The notes: generated by a model from the letters alone, not told the origin. A stretch of 64,000 nt of DNA from Acidilobaceae archaeon (GCA_027014125.1 JALWEI010000035.1:21160-85159), one strand, 5' to 3'. Counted from the first letter of the stretch, positions 46,107 through 53,902 are shown. Program-made: numbers and translations.

Positions 46107-46853
46107 GTGAGGATAGAGATCCTAATCCACCCAACATGTGCAACAAGCTACAAGGTAGTCAAGCACCTCCACTCAAAGGGGCTACTAGACAGGGTAGAGC
46201 TAGCCCCAACCTCAAGGCCCGCGAGCGCATTCAAGGCCAGGGTATGGAGCGTCCCATGGATAATAGTAGACGGGATCCCGGCCGCGACCGACCCAGTCAC
46301 GCCGGAGGAGGCAGAATCCATAGTACGTGAGGGGAGGGCGGAGATACCTGAGGACCCGGAGAAGGCCTTCATGGAGACAGTACTACACAGCGCATACGCA
46401 GCCAGCGTCGCGGTAGTCCACGACAGCATAGCCCCGGTCCTAGACGAGGACCTAGCCAGCGCCGCCCTCAGAACCCCGCTAGGAGGCCCCGACCCCGGCC
46501 AGCTAAGGGTAGACGATAATCTCTACAGGGAGTGGAGGAACATGCTGGTAAGAGCCCTAGCCATAAGCCTAGTCAGGGAGATATGGTGGACCACGCGAGG
46601 CCACCCACCAAGCATAGAGGGGCTAGGCAACCTAGAGGCACTAGCAGGCACATGGCTACTAGCCAAGGCCAGTATAGGGAGAGCGGGGCTACCCGGAGAC
46701 CCAAGCAGAGGAGAGGCGGTAGGCGCCAGGGAGCTAGCCGAGTTCCTCTCCAAAGCCTACAAGAGCCTAGTTAGGAGGATTGAGAGGGAGCAGAAGACGA
46801 TACTGGGAGACAGGGAGTACTGGAGGCTAGTAGAGGACCTCGGCCTAGCCTAG
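46107..46853 (+). CDS. Thioredoxin-fold protein with a CxxS motif fused to an unknown helical domain
   Basis: 248 residues. Residues 1-75 fit a glutaredoxin/thioredoxin fold: IEILIHPTCATSYKVVKHLHSKG with C12-A-T-S15 (monothiol-like), and a cis-proline in VWSVPWIIVDG. The remaining part (about 85-248) is mainly helical (EKAFMETVLHSAYAASVAVVHD; FLSKAYKSLVRRIERE) and unrecognised. Start GTG/GAGG region at 46107 with AAGGGGTGAGG upstream. It is divergent from sufCBD, sharing the 98-bp promoter region. Monothiol glutaredoxins carry [2Fe-2S] clusters, so a link with Fe-S assembly is an attractive but unproven inference. Confidence 0.7.
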   Translation: MRIEILIHPTCATSYKVVKHLHSKGLLDRVELAPTSRPASAFKARVWSVPWIIVDGIPAATDPVTPEEAESIVREGRAEIPEDPEKAFMETVLHSAYAASVAVVHDSIAPVLDEDLASAALRTPLGGPDPGQLRVDDNLYREWRNMLVRALAISLVREIWWTTRGHPPSIEGLGNLEALAGTWLLAKASIGRAGLPGDPSRGEAVGARELAEFLSKAYKSLVRRIEREQKTILGDREYWRLVEDLGLA

Positions 46854-47128
46854 TGGTGCCCATGATGATGCCCGTGATGAGCCGGGCCATGCTCATGCCC
46901 AGTAACCCTAAACAGCCTATAACTATATCCACACCCGCCCAGTAGCCGGTCCAACCCTCCACCGCCAGCCCAAGACCTAGCCTCCTCCAGGCTCCTCCAC
47001 ATAACAAGCACCCACGGCCTCCCCTCCAGGTCCTCCACGGTAAACACGGCATGAACACCATCAACCCTAGCAAGGGACTCCAGCACACCGGAAAGATCCA
47101 CAGAGCCGCACTTCACCTCGATAAGCAT
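46850..47128 (-). CDS. Small protein with histidine-rich C terminus, possibly metal-binding
   Basis: 92 residues from ATG 47128, with GGGGG 6 nt upstream; GTG 47155 would add nine residues. The N-terminal 65 residues look like a ferredoxin-type alpha/beta sandwich (LIEVKCGSVDLSGVLESLARVDGVHAVFTV) and the last 17 residues carry nine histidines (EHGPAHHGHHHGHH). Such tails bind Ni, Zn or Co in known metallochaperones. Not assigned further. Convergent with the thioredoxin-fold gene, overlapping it by 4 nt. Confidence 0.6.
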   Translation of the reverse strand: MLIEVKCGSVDLSGVLESLARVDGVHAVFTVEDLEGRPWVLVMWRSLEEARSWAGGGGLDRLLGGCGYSYRLFRVTGHEHGPAHHGHHHGHH

Positions 47129-47243
47129 AGACGCCCCCGGAGGCACCGCAACCACCCACAGAAGCCATGCACCCCCAGGAGGTAAATAAGGCAGAGGGGA
47201 TAACGCTTAAACCCCCGACACGCATCCAAACCCTATAGCGGGC

Positions 47244-47338
47244 GGGCCCGTAGCTCAGCCAGGCAGAGCGGCGGACCCCACAGGGGGCCGAAGCTCCAGA
47301 CCCGTAGGTCGGGGGTTCGAATCCCCTCGGGCCCACCA
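47244..47338 (+). tRNA. tRNA-Trp (CCA), with an 18-nt intron between positions 30 and 31
   Basis: Acceptor GGGCCCG/CGGGCCC, D arm GCTC/GAGC, T arm GGGGG-TTCGAAT-CCCCT and encoded CCA are clear, but a 7-nt anticodon loop forms only if 47275-47292 is removed. The spliced arm is GCGGG-CTCCAGA-CCCGT with CCA at 34-36 and U at 33. Both splice sites lie in a full bulge-helix-bulge: outer GAG/CTC, central CGGC (47269-47272) with GCCG (47287-47290), 5' bulge cut between G47274 and A47275, inner CCCC-ACA-GGGG, and 3' bulge cut between A47292 and G47293. The mature tRNA is 77 nt. Confidence 0.93.
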
Positions 47339-47362
47339 CGCAAGGACAACCCTGGGCTCCTA

Positions 47363-47380
47363 CCCCCCAGCGCCGGGGGG
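47363..47380. repeat. GC hairpin CCCCCC-N6-GGGGGG after tRNA-Trp
   Basis: A perfect 6-bp inverted repeat, 25 nt past tRNA-Trp and directly before TATAAAAA (47383-47390), the likely promoter element of the gene at 47456. It could help end or process the tRNA transcript. No function is shown. Confidence 0.4.
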
Positions 47381-47455
47381 CCTATAAAAACGAGGCCTTA
47401 AACATATTACTCTATACGCCAGATCAATCTACACCACGGCACCGGGTGGCACGAC

Positions 47456-47830
47456 ATGCCCACCAAGCCCTACATAGGAGACGTCCTACACTTCAAAGAC
47501 GACGAAATCATAATCTACGGGATAGGAAAACCAAAAACACTCAAACTACCAGAAGAGGTACACAGATGGCTCAAAGAAAGCTACGCAGCAAAACGGATAC
47601 TAGAAGAACTAGTAACACACTACAAGTTCAGGGCAAGACTAAGCCACCCAGCAAGCCTAAGAAGCCTAATACTACTCCTCTACGCCAGGGCACACGGGAT
47701 CCCACCATACAAGGTAGCAAGAAAATACGGGATAGCACCCGAACAACTATACAGGATGGAGAGAGGCCTCAAAAAAGACAACCTATACGACTTCACAATG
47801 AACCTACTCTCACTAGAAGCAACATCGTGA
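47456..47830 (+). CDS. Small HTH-like protein between two tRNA genes, unknown
   Basis: 124 residues. N-terminal part: beta-rich GDVLHFKDDEIIIYGIGKPKTLKLPEEVHRWLKE; C-terminal part: SLRSLILLLYARAHGIPPYKVARKYGIAPEQLYRMERGLKKD, whose PPYKVARKYGIAPEQLYR portion is a plausible helix-turn-helix. Basic overall. ATG 47456 has GGGTGG 6 nt upstream and a TATA box at 47383-47390. Placed between tRNA-Trp and tRNA-Asn, a spot often used by mobile elements, but no integrase accompanies it. Function not assigned; DNA binding is inferred. Confidence 0.65.
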   Translation: MPTKPYIGDVLHFKDDEIIIYGIGKPKTLKLPEEVHRWLKESYAAKRILEELVTHYKFRARLSHPASLRSLILLLYARAHGIPPYKVARKYGIAPEQLYRMERGLKKDNLYDFTMNLLSLEATS

Positions 47831-47876
47831 AGGTAACCCATATAAAACCCACCACCTGGAACCTATAGGCACGGGC

Positions 47877-47953
47877 GCCGGGGTAGCTCAGCTAGGTAGA
47901 GCGCCGGGCTGTTAACCCGGTGGTCGGGGGTTCAAGTCCCCTCCCCGGCGCCA
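47877..47953 (+). tRNA. tRNA-Asn (GTT)
   Basis: 77 nt, no intron. Acceptor GCCGGGG/CCCCGGC, discriminator G, encoded CCA; D arm GCTC/GAGC; anticodon stem CCGGG/CCCGG with loop CTGTTAA (GTT); T arm GGGGG-TTCAAGT-CCCCT. Its 3' end borders an AT-rich island. Confidence 0.97.
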
Positions 47954-48090
47954 GATCAGCTAGTGCTATACTAGATAGCTTACGGCCCCAGGTTTTAGTT
48001 TAGATGTAGTCCTAAGAGAATTGTCAAAGGTATCAAAAACAGGTTTAGAAGATGTTTTAGATGATAAATGACATACTAGGGTGGGGATAT

Positions 48091-48327
48091 ATGTATACTC
48101 AAAATGTATTAGCAATATCAATACTTATATCTACAATATTTATAATCTTTTATTATATATTAAGAAGAAATAAAGATTTAACTAGATCAATACTCTGTAG
48201 TTATTGTAAGGATTTAGCGCTATTGGTAACGCTATGGACTATGAGTATAGCACTTTTAATAGCAATAATATACAGAATTTTAATAAGAGGTAGTTTTCTG
48301 AGAATTTGGAGTTATCCCTTACTATGA
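48091..48327 (+). CDS. Small two-helix membrane protein, unknown
   Basis: 78 residues from ATG 48091, chosen because GGGTGGGG ends 4 nt upstream; the in-frame ATG 48061 has no such site. Two transmembrane helices are predicted (about 7-25, LAISILISTIFIIFYYI; about 46-66, ALLVTLWTMSIALLIAIIY) separated by a loop with LCSYCKD, and the C terminus is basic. The stop overlaps the next ORF's ATG as ATGA. Composition suggests foreign origin. Could be part of a mobile-element or toxin-like system; no family is recognised. Confidence 0.5.
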   Translation: MYTQNVLAISILISTIFIIFYYILRRNKDLTRSILCSYCKDLALLVTLWTMSIALLIAIIYRILIRGSFLRIWSYPLL

Positions 48328-48410
48328 TGTTAACAGTAATAGCTATTATTATAACAGAGTTGGCTATACTATATAGTACTTGCCCTTACTATTGCAAAGA
48401 TAATAAATAA
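48324..48410 (+). CDS. 28-residue membrane peptide coupled to upstream ORF
   Basis: The ORF starts with an ATGATG whose first ATG overlaps the stop of the 78-residue ORF. One hydrophobic helix (MLTVIAIIITELAILY) is followed by CPYYCKDNK; the CxYxCKD-type ending echoes LCSYCKD in the upstream protein. No own ribosome-binding site at ideal distance, so translational coupling is expected. May be a genuine peptide or chance ORF in AT-rich DNA. Confidence 0.35.
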   Translation: MMLTVIAIIITELAILYSTCPYYCKDNK

Positions 48411-48440
48411 TATTTAAATTATTTTAGTTAACCTTGGTAT

Positions 48441-48447
48441 TTTATAA
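48441..48447 (+). promoter_or_regulatory. TATA box for alaX
   Basis: TTTATAA predicts transcription start near 48470, downstream of ATG 48460. Translation of alaX must therefore begin later, supporting TTG 48496. Confidence 0.55.
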
Positions 48448-48495
48448 GGCTATATTAGTATGAGGTATGGATTTCCTTTCTCTGGGTGTGGCTTT

Positions 48496-49227
48496 TTGCG
48501 GACTAGGTTGCTCTTCCAGGAGGATAGCTATTTGAGGGAGTTCGAGGCTACCGTATCTAGGGTCGAAGGGAGCCTGGTATTCCTGGATGCGACGGCGTTT
48601 CATCCTACGCCTTATGGTGGTCTTGATACTGATACGGGTGTGTTGGAGTCGGGCCGTGGCAGGGCTAGGGTGTTGGAGGCTAGGGTTGTTGGTGATGAGG
48701 TTGGCCATGTGGTGGATGATCCTAGTGTATTCGCTGTGGGGGATCGGGTTAGGGGTGTGATAGACTGGGATAGGAGGTATAGTATGATGAAGCTCCACAC
48801 GGCAAGCCACATACTGGCCTCGGTGCTGTACGAGAGGCATGGCGCGATGGTTACGGGTGGGCATATAACATGGGAGTATGCTAGGGACGACTTCAGCATA
48901 GAGTCGAGCGAGTGGAAGAGGATCATAGAGGATGCGGTGGAGGAGACTAACAGGATAATAGCCAGGTGCCTAGAGGTCAGGGTATACTGGCTGCCCAGGG
49001 AGGAGGCGCTCAAGATACCTGGGCTCGTGAAGCTTGCAGACAAGATGCCGCCCGAGGTTGAGAGGGTTAGGATAGTGGAGATACCCGGGGTGGATATACA
49101 GGCCGACGGGGGGCCGCATGTGAAGAACACCTGCGAGATCGGCGGGATCAGGATACTCAAGTTCGAGAGCAAGGGGAGGAGGCGGAGGAGGGTCTACTAC
49201 ACCCTAGCCCAGCCCCGGCCAGGGTAG
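48496..49227 (+). CDS. alaX: Alanyl-tRNA editing protein AlaX
   Basis: 243 residues. Hydrolyses Ser or Gly mischarged onto tRNA-Ala, in trans. Zinc ligands are HTASH (about 98-102) and the C/H of GGPHVKNTCEIG (about 205-216), where most relatives have GGTHV. The N terminus MRTRLLFQEDSYLREFEATV equals the usual AlaX start, and GGGTG lies 6 nt before TTG 48496. ATG 48460 would precede the likely transcription start. The first 300 nt are unusually G/T-rich compared with the rest, adjoining the AT-rich island. Confidence 0.9.
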   Translation: MRTRLLFQEDSYLREFEATVSRVEGSLVFLDATAFHPTPYGGLDTDTGVLESGRGRARVLEARVVGDEVGHVVDDPSVFAVGDRVRGVIDWDRRYSMMKLHTASHILASVLYERHGAMVTGGHITWEYARDDFSIESSEWKRIIEDAVEETNRIIARCLEVRVYWLPREEALKIPGLVKLADKMPPEVERVRIVEIPGVDIQADGGPHVKNTCEIGGIRILKFESKGRRRRRVYYTLAQPRPG

Positions 49228-49288
49228 TCTTTTAAACGGATAGAGTTAAGAGGATAGGCGGGAGTTCACGCTACAGGGGGAGGACTGC

Positions 49289-49723
49289 TTGGCAATGGAG
49301 ATACCGCCCGAGTGGAAGAAGTTCAGGTACAGGGGTAGGAGCCTAGAGGAGCTAATGGAGATGCCGCTAGACGAGCTAGTCCAGCTACTCCCGTCGAGGC
49401 AGAGGAGGAGCCTCCTCCGGGGCTTCACGCCGGCGCAGAAGAAGCTACTCCTCAAGATAAGGAAGGTTAAGAAGAGGATGCAGGAGGGCAAGCTGAAGAG
49501 GCCGCCAGTCATAAGGACCCACGTGAGGGACCTAGTGATACTACCGGAGATGGTGGGCCTCACGATAGCGGTCTACAACGGGAAGGAGTTCGTCCCCGTC
49601 AGGATAGTCCCGGCTATGATAGGCCACTACCTAGGAGAGTTCAGCCACACCACCAAGATAGTCCAGCACGGCGAGCCAGGACTCAAGGCGACGAGGAGCA
49701 GCCTGCACGTGGCATCCAAGTAG
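49289..49723 (+). CDS. rpsS: 30S ribosomal protein uS19
   Basis: 144 residues, longer than the bacterial protein by an archaeal N-terminal extension ([22 protein letters not shown]). The core contains [14 protein letters not shown] and [30 protein letters not shown] 49289 with GGGGGAGG 5 nt upstream is favoured; ATG 49295 is the alternative. First gene of the ribosomal block in this window; L2, L23, L4 and L3, which often precede it, are absent here and alaX is upstream instead. Confidence 0.96.
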   Translation: MAMEIPPEWKKFRYRGRSLEELMEMPLDELVQLLPSRQRRSLLRGFTPAQKKLLLKIRKVKKRMQEGKLKRPPVIRTHVRDLVILPEMVGLTIAVYNGKEFVPVRIVPAMIGHYLGEFSHTTKIVQHGEPGLKATRSSLHVASK

Positions 49724-49735
49724 GGGTGAGTAGCG

Positions 49736-50209
49736 GTGCCTAGGTGGAGCTACAGCTACAAGGTGAGGGACGAGTCAAACATAGCCAAGGCGATGGTATG
49801 GGACGCCCCCGTGCACGTGAAGGTCATGAGGGAGGTAGCAGAGGCCATAAAGGGTATGAAGGTAGACGAGGCCAAGAGGTTCCTAGAGGCGGTCATAGAG
49901 AAGAAGGAGGCAGTCCCATTCAGGAGGGCCCACGGAAAGCAGGCCCACCGGAGGGGGCTAGGAGCGAAGTGGGGCTGGCCAGCGGGCAGGTACCCGGTGA
50001 AGGCGGCCAAGATAATGCTCAGGCTCCTAAACAACGTGGAGAACAATGCGGAGAACAAGGGCCTAGAGGTGGAGAAGCTCAGGATAATACACGTGGGGGT
50101 CCACAAGGGCCTCACCCTCAAGAGGTGGATGCCCAGGGCCTACGGGAGGGCATCCCCCAAGTACAAGACCCACAGCCACGTGGAGATCATAGTAGCCCAG
50201 GAGGGGTGA
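49736..50209 (+). CDS. rplV: 50S ribosomal protein uL22
   Basis: 157 residues. Landmarks: ARGxDxHxKxxREVAEAIKGMKVDEAKRFLEAV, given by VHVKVMREVAEAIKGM and, near the C terminus, HVGVHKGLTLKRWMPRAYGRASP, the tunnel-loop region; H-rich MPRAYGRAS contacts 23S rRNA. GTG 49736 lies 12 nt after the uS19 stop with GGGGTGAG upstream. Part of the S10-type operon. Confidence 0.96.
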   Translation: MPRWSYSYKVRDESNIAKAMVWDAPVHVKVMREVAEAIKGMKVDEAKRFLEAVIEKKEAVPFRRAHGKQAHRRGLGAKWGWPAGRYPVKAAKIMLRLLNNVENNAENKGLEVEKLRIIHVGVHKGLTLKRWMPRAYGRASPKYKTHSHVEIIVAQEG

Positions 50210-50215
50210 TGACCG

Positions 50216-50920
50216 GTGTCTAGGATAAAGAAGATGTTCCTAAGGCAATCAATCCTCAAGGCAAAGGTAGACGAGTACCTAGCCCAGAACTTCTACGAGG
50301 CAGGCTACAGCGGGGCATTCATAATACAATCAGGCCTAGGAACCAGGGTACACATCTACGCCGAGAGGCCAGCCCTGATAATCGGAAGACGTGGCGCGAC
50401 AGTCAGGAGGCTACAGGACATACTAAGCACAGTCTTCGGCCTAGAGAACCCCCAGATAACGGTGAGCCAGCCAGACAACCCGGAGCTCGACGCCAGGATA
50501 CAGGCATTCAGGATAGCAAGGTCCATAGAGAGGGGCTACCACTTCAGGAGGGTAGCCTTCGCCGCCCTAAGAAGGATAATGAACAACGGGGCAGTCGGCG
50601 TGGAGGTGACGATAAGCGGGAAGCTGACGAGCGAGAGGGCCAGGTTCGAGAAGTACAAGGCCGGGAAGGTCTACAAGGCCGGCCAGGTGGTAGACGAGCT
50701 GGTAGACAGGGCAGTGGCACACGCAAAACTGCCCAAGGGGATCATAGGAGTAGAAGTCATAATAGTAAAGCCCGGAGTCACGCCGGACTACATAAGGATA
50801 AAGAGCCCCGAGGAGGTCAAGGGTTTCATAGAGTCCCTGAGAGAGGAGATGATGGAGGAGCCCCTGCCAGACGAGCTAAAGGAGATGATAGAGGAGGTGA
50901 AGGAGGGTGGCGAAGCATAA
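50216..50920 (+). CDS. rpsC: 30S ribosomal protein uS3
   Basis: 234 residues. An N-terminal KH domain with GXXG loop IIGRRGATVRRL (about 57-68) precedes the S3-C domain (EVTISGKLTSERARFEKYKAG near 124). Lines the mRNA entry channel. GTG 50216 has GGGGTGATG upstream. The last 14 nt overlap uL29, consistent with tight coupling. An acidic tail (EEPLPDELKEMIEEVKEGGEA) ends the protein. Confidence 0.97.
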   Translation: MSRIKKMFLRQSILKAKVDEYLAQNFYEAGYSGAFIIQSGLGTRVHIYAERPALIIGRRGATVRRLQDILSTVFGLENPQITVSQPDNPELDARIQAFRIARSIERGYHFRRVAFAALRRIMNNGAVGVEVTISGKLTSERARFEKYKAGKVYKAGQVVDELVDRAVAHAKLPKGIIGVEVIIVKPGVTPDYIRIKSPEEVKGFIESLREEMMEEPLPDELKEMIEEVKEGGEA

Positions 50921-51119
50921 GGTAAAGGCGAAGGAGCTAAGGCAGATGAGCAGGGAGGAGAGGGAGAAGCTCCTCCAGGAATTCCGCTCTGAACTAGTAA
51001 TACTAAGGCACAAGGCTGCCGTGGGGGGCCTAGAGAGCCCCGGCAGGCTCAGGGAGCTCAAGAGGAACATAGCCAGGATACTAACAATAAACAGGGAGGA
51101 AGAGCTGGGTAAAAAGTGA
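50907..51119 (+). CDS. rpmC: 50S ribosomal protein uL29
   Basis: 70 residues, a two-helix protein: ELRQMSREEREKLLQEFRSELVILRHKAAVGGLESPGRLRELKRNIARILTI, recognised by its REERE and KRNIARI ends. Sits at the polypeptide exit site. GTG 50907 overlaps uS3 and has GGAGG immediately upstream; its own stop overlaps the RNase P gene start (GTGA). Confidence 0.95.
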   Translation: MAKHKVKAKELRQMSREEREKLLQEFRSELVILRHKAAVGGLESPGRLRELKRNIARILTINREEELGKK

Positions 51120-51397
51120 GGATCACAAGGAGAAACCTAGCCAACCACCCACTCATAGGACTCAAAGCCCGGATCCTTTCCTACCCCGACCCCACTATAA
51201 GGGGGCTAGAGGGCACCATAACAGGGGACAACAGGCGAACCCTAACCCTAGACACAGGCAACCGCGAGGTCCTAATCCTGAAGGCCCACGCCATCCTCCT
51301 AATAGAAATCCCCGGAGGGGGATGGGCCAGGGTGAAGGGAGAGTTATTAACCGGTACCCCGCCGGATCGGGCTAAGAGGATACTGAGGGGTAGGTAG
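51116..51397 (+). CDS. rnp1: RNase P protein component 1 (Rpp29/Pop4)
   Basis: 93 residues. Sm-like barrel: HPLIGLKARILSYPDP (13-28), GLEGTITGDNRRTLTLDT and HAILLIEIPGG. Subunit of RNase P that removes tRNA 5' leaders. Its position inside the ribosomal protein operon between uL29 and uS17 is the usual archaeal one. GTG overlaps the uL29 stop by 4 nt. Confidence 0.92.
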   Translation: MRITRRNLANHPLIGLKARILSYPDPTIRGLEGTITGDNRRTLTLDTGNREVLILKAHAILLIEIPGGGWARVKGELLTGTPPDRAKRILRGR

Positions 51398-51400
51398 GCG

Positions 51401-51748
51401 GTGCCAGCCCTGAAAGAGGTGAAGAACCTCAAGATACCCGGCGTGAAGCCGCCGGAGGAGAAGTGTAACGACCCAAACTGCCCCTGGCACGGGACGCTCA
51501 AGGTTAGGGGCGTCATAATGGAGGGCGTAGTAGACAAGGCAAGGGCCAGGAGGACGGTAGTGGTGAGGCACGACTACCTATACTACGACCGGAAGTACAA
51601 GAGGTACGAGAGGAGGAGCAAGAGGATACACGCCCACCTCCCAGACTGCATAAAAGTCTCGGAGGGAGACATAGTCGTAGTCGGGGAGACAAGGCCCATA
51701 TCCAAGACGGTTAAATTCGTAGTGCTAGGGGTAAAGAGGAGGGTGTAG
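51401..51748 (+). CDS. rpsQ: 30S ribosomal protein uS17
   Basis: 115 residues, with archaeal N-terminal extension containing CNDPNCPWHG (two cysteines and a His that might bind zinc; about 24-33), then the OB-fold core VVDKARARRTVVVRHDYLYYDRKYKRYERRSKRI and ISKTVKFVVLG. GTG 51401 follows the rnp1 stop by 3 nt. The Cys pair is present in many archaeal uS17 proteins. Confidence 0.95.
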   Translation: MPALKEVKNLKIPGVKPPEEKCNDPNCPWHGTLKVRGVIMEGVVDKARARRTVVVRHDYLYYDRKYKRYERRSKRIHAHLPDCIKVSEGDIVVVGETRPISKTVKFVVLGVKRRV

Positions 51749-51752
51749 CAGG

Positions 51753-52175
51753 ATGCCAAAGAAGAAGAAGTACGGGGCAGTACTATCCAGGTTCGGCGTG
51801 AACAGGGGCCTCCAAGTAGGCTCCTACGTCACAGTCGCCGACAACAGCGGGGCGAAGGAGGTGATGATAATCAACGTTCCACTATTCAAGACAAGGCTAA
51901 GACAGCTGCCAGCCGCGGGAGTAGGAGACCTAGTAGTGGTGACGGTGAAGAAGGGAACGCCACAGGTAAGGAGGCAGGTAATGTACGCCGTGGTGATAAG
52001 GCAGAGGCGCCCGTTCAGGAGGAGCGACGGCACATGGGTCTCCTTCGAGGACAACGCCGTGGTTATAGTAAACCAGGACGGCACTCCCAGGGGAAGCGAG
52101 ATCAGGGGCCCAGTAGCTAGGGAGGCAGCAGACAGGTGGCCTAGGATAGCAAAGCTAGCCACAATAATAATATAG
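51753..52175 (+). CDS. rplN: 50S ribosomal protein uL14
   Basis: 140 residues. Landmarks VTVADNSGAKEVMIINV (26-42), GVGDLVVVTVKKGTPQVRRQV and IRQRRPFRRSDGTWVSFEDNA, RDVAREAADRWPRI-like GPVAREAADRWPRIAKLA at the C terminus. A barrel protein at the subunit interface. ATG 51753 four nt after uS17 with GGGTGTAGCAGG upstream. Confidence 0.97.
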   Translation: MPKKKKYGAVLSRFGVNRGLQVGSYVTVADNSGAKEVMIINVPLFKTRLRQLPAAGVGDLVVVTVKKGTPQVRRQVMYAVVIRQRRPFRRSDGTWVSFEDNAVVIVNQDGTPRGSEIRGPVAREAADRWPRIAKLATIII

Positions 52176-52188
52176 GGGGTGACGGGCG

Positions 52189-52581
52189 GTGGCGAGGCTA
52201 ACACTGAGCAGGCAGCCTAGGAAGCAGAGGAGAGCCTACTACAGGGCCCCCCTCCACAGGAGGCAGAAGCTGGTGACCGCAACCCTAAGCAGGGAGCTAA
52301 GGGAGAAGTACGGGGTCAGGAGCCTGCCCGTGAGGAAGGGGGACAAGGTAAGGATCATGAGGGGCGACTTCAAGGGGCACGAGGGCGAGGTTGTAGAGGT
52401 GGACCTGAAGAGGTACGCCATCTACGTTGACGGGGCAACAATAAAGAAGGCAGACGGCACACCCGTCTTCAGGCCAATACACCCATCAAACGTCATGATA
52501 GTACAGCTAAAGCTAGACGACAAGTGGAGGCAGAAGCTTATAGAGCGCAGGGGAGGCAAGAAGGAGGAGGCTGGTGAGTAA
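52189..52581 (+). CDS. rplX: 50S ribosomal protein uL24
   Basis: 130 residues. [24 protein letters not shown]-terminal archaeal region, then KOW motif [27 protein letters not shown] (about 49-75). Assembly initiator of the large subunit. GTG 52189 with GGGGTGACGGGCG upstream; the stop TAATG overlaps the eS4 start. Confidence 0.96.
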   Translation: MARLTLSRQPRKQRRAYYRAPLHRRQKLVTATLSRELREKYGVRSLPVRKGDKVRIMRGDFKGHEGEVVEVDLKRYAIYVDGATIKKADGTPVFRPIHPSNVMIVQLKLDDKWRQKLIERRGGKKEEAGE

Positions 52582-53342
52582 TGGCAAGGATGGGAGGACA
52601 GCGGAGGCTAAGGGCACTAGCAGCCCCCAAGTTCTGGCCCATACTCAGGAAGCACTACAAGTGGACAGTCAAGCCGAGGCCAGGCCCCCACCCGGCCGAG
52701 AGGAGCCTACCACTACTACTCATAGTCAGGAACGTCCTAGGCTACGCCGAGACGGCCAGAGAGGCTAGGAAGCTGATAAGCGAGGGCCACTTCAAGGTAG
52801 ACGGTAGGGTCAGGAAGGACTACAAGTACCCCGTAGGATTCATGGACGTAATAGAGGTAGTGGACACCGGGGAGACGTACAGGTTCCTCCCCTACCCAGT
52901 CAAGTACTTCAAGCTACACCCCATACCACGGGAGGAGGCCCAGATCAAGCCGGTCAGGATAGAGAACAAGACGACTGTCAGGGGAGGCCACATACAGCTC
53001 AACCTCCACGACGGGAGGAACATACTAGTCAAGGTCAAGGACCCGAGGAACCCCGTGGAGGACACGTACAAGACCATGGACACACTAGTAATAACACTAC
53101 CAGGACAAGAGATCAAGGACCACCTAAAGTTCGGCGAGAAGATGCTATCCATAATCATAGGAGGCAGGAACGTGGGCAGGGTAGGCAGGATCGTATCAAT
53201 CCAGAGGGGATGGGGTAGGAAGAGGAGCATAGTAACAATAGAGGACGCCACAGGAAACCTATTCCAGACAAGCCTAGACTACATACTAGTTATAGGCTCA
53301 GAGAAGCCAGTCATATCGCTACCGGAGGGTGCGTGGAAGTGA
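52581..53342 (+). CDS. rps4e: 30S ribosomal protein eS4
   Basis: 253 residues. N-terminal [38 protein letters not shown] (landmarks only), an S4 RNA-binding domain around [30 protein letters not shown], and a KOW-like [19 protein letters not shown] near 190. Present only in archaea and eukaryotes. ATG overlaps the uL24 stop, and its own end overlaps uL5. Confidence 0.96.
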   Translation: MARMGGQRRLRALAAPKFWPILRKHYKWTVKPRPGPHPAERSLPLLLIVRNVLGYAETAREARKLISEGHFKVDGRVRKDYKYPVGFMDVIEVVDTGETYRFLPYPVKYFKLHPIPREEAQIKPVRIENKTTVRGGHIQLNLHDGRNILVKVKDPRNPVEDTYKTMDTLVITLPGQEIKDHLKFGEKMLSIIIGGRNVGRVGRIVSIQRGWGRKRSIVTIEDATGNLFQTSLDYILVIGSEKPVISLPEGAWK

Positions 53343-53902
53343 GCCTGCCCATACCACCAGAGGAGGTCTCCAGGATACTAGACGACTGGAACAAGCACCC
53401 CATGAGGAAGCCAAGGATCGCCAAGGTAACAGTAAACATAGGAATAGGATACAGCGGGGAGAGGCTGCAAAACGCGGCGAGGGTGCTAGAGGAGCTAACA
53501 GGCCAGAAGCCATCATTCAGGAAGGCAAAGAGGACGATAAGAGCCTTCGGAGTCAGAAGGGGAGAGAACATCGCAGTCATGGTAACACTCAGGGGCGAGA
53601 GGGCAACCGAGTTCCTAAAGAAAGCCCTAGAGGCGGTTGGCTACAGGCTCAAAGCCTCTAGCATAGACGAGCACGGCAACATAGCATTCGGAATAGAGGA
53701 GCACATCCTAATACCAGGGGTAAAGTACGACCCAGAAGTCGGTATCCTAGGCATGGACGTAGCCATAACAATAGAGAGGCCAGGCCACAGGATAGTAAGG
53801 AGGAAGAGGCAGAGGAAGACACACATACCCAGGAGGCACAGGGTAACAAGGGAGGAGACCATGATACTATTAAACCAGCTATTCGGAGTACGCTTCATAT
53901 AA
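53333..53902 (+). CDS. rplE: 50S ribosomal protein uL5
   Basis: 189 residues. Landmarks: [25 protein letters not shown] [19 protein letters not shown] (about 20-38), [24 protein letters not shown], and [20 protein letters not shown]. Binds 5S rRNA. GTG 53333 overlaps eS4; GTG 53339 makes a GTGA overlap and is an alternative start. C-terminal [18 protein letters not shown] is the archaeal form. Confidence 0.95.
   Translation: MEVSLPIPPEEVSRILDDWNKHPMRKPRIAKVTVNIGIGYSGERLQNAARVLEELTGQKPSFRKAKRTIRAFGVRRGENIAVMVTLRGERATEFLKKALEAVGYRLKASSIDEHGNIAFGIEEHILIPGVKYDPEVGILGMDVAITIERPGHRIVRRKRQRKTHIPRRHRVTREETMILLNQLFGVRFI

Larger units (their letters stand above)
47954..48440. other. AT-rich island downstream of tRNA-Asn
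   Basis: From about 47990 to 48450 the sequence is markedly AT-rich, unlike almost everything else in the window. It contains two tiny membrane ORFs (48091 and 48324) and no other recognisable gene. A tRNA 3' flank is a common integration site, but I see no second copy of the tRNA end and no integrase. Confidence 0.6.

Noticed and set aside
47067..47339. 90-codon minus-strand frame over tRNA-Trp
   Set aside because: Covers a tRNA gene and the His-rich gene's start; it is explained by those features.
47954..48495. Possible att site repeat of the tRNA-Asn 3' end
   Set aside because: I looked for a second copy of the T-arm/acceptor sequence in the island and downstream and saw none.
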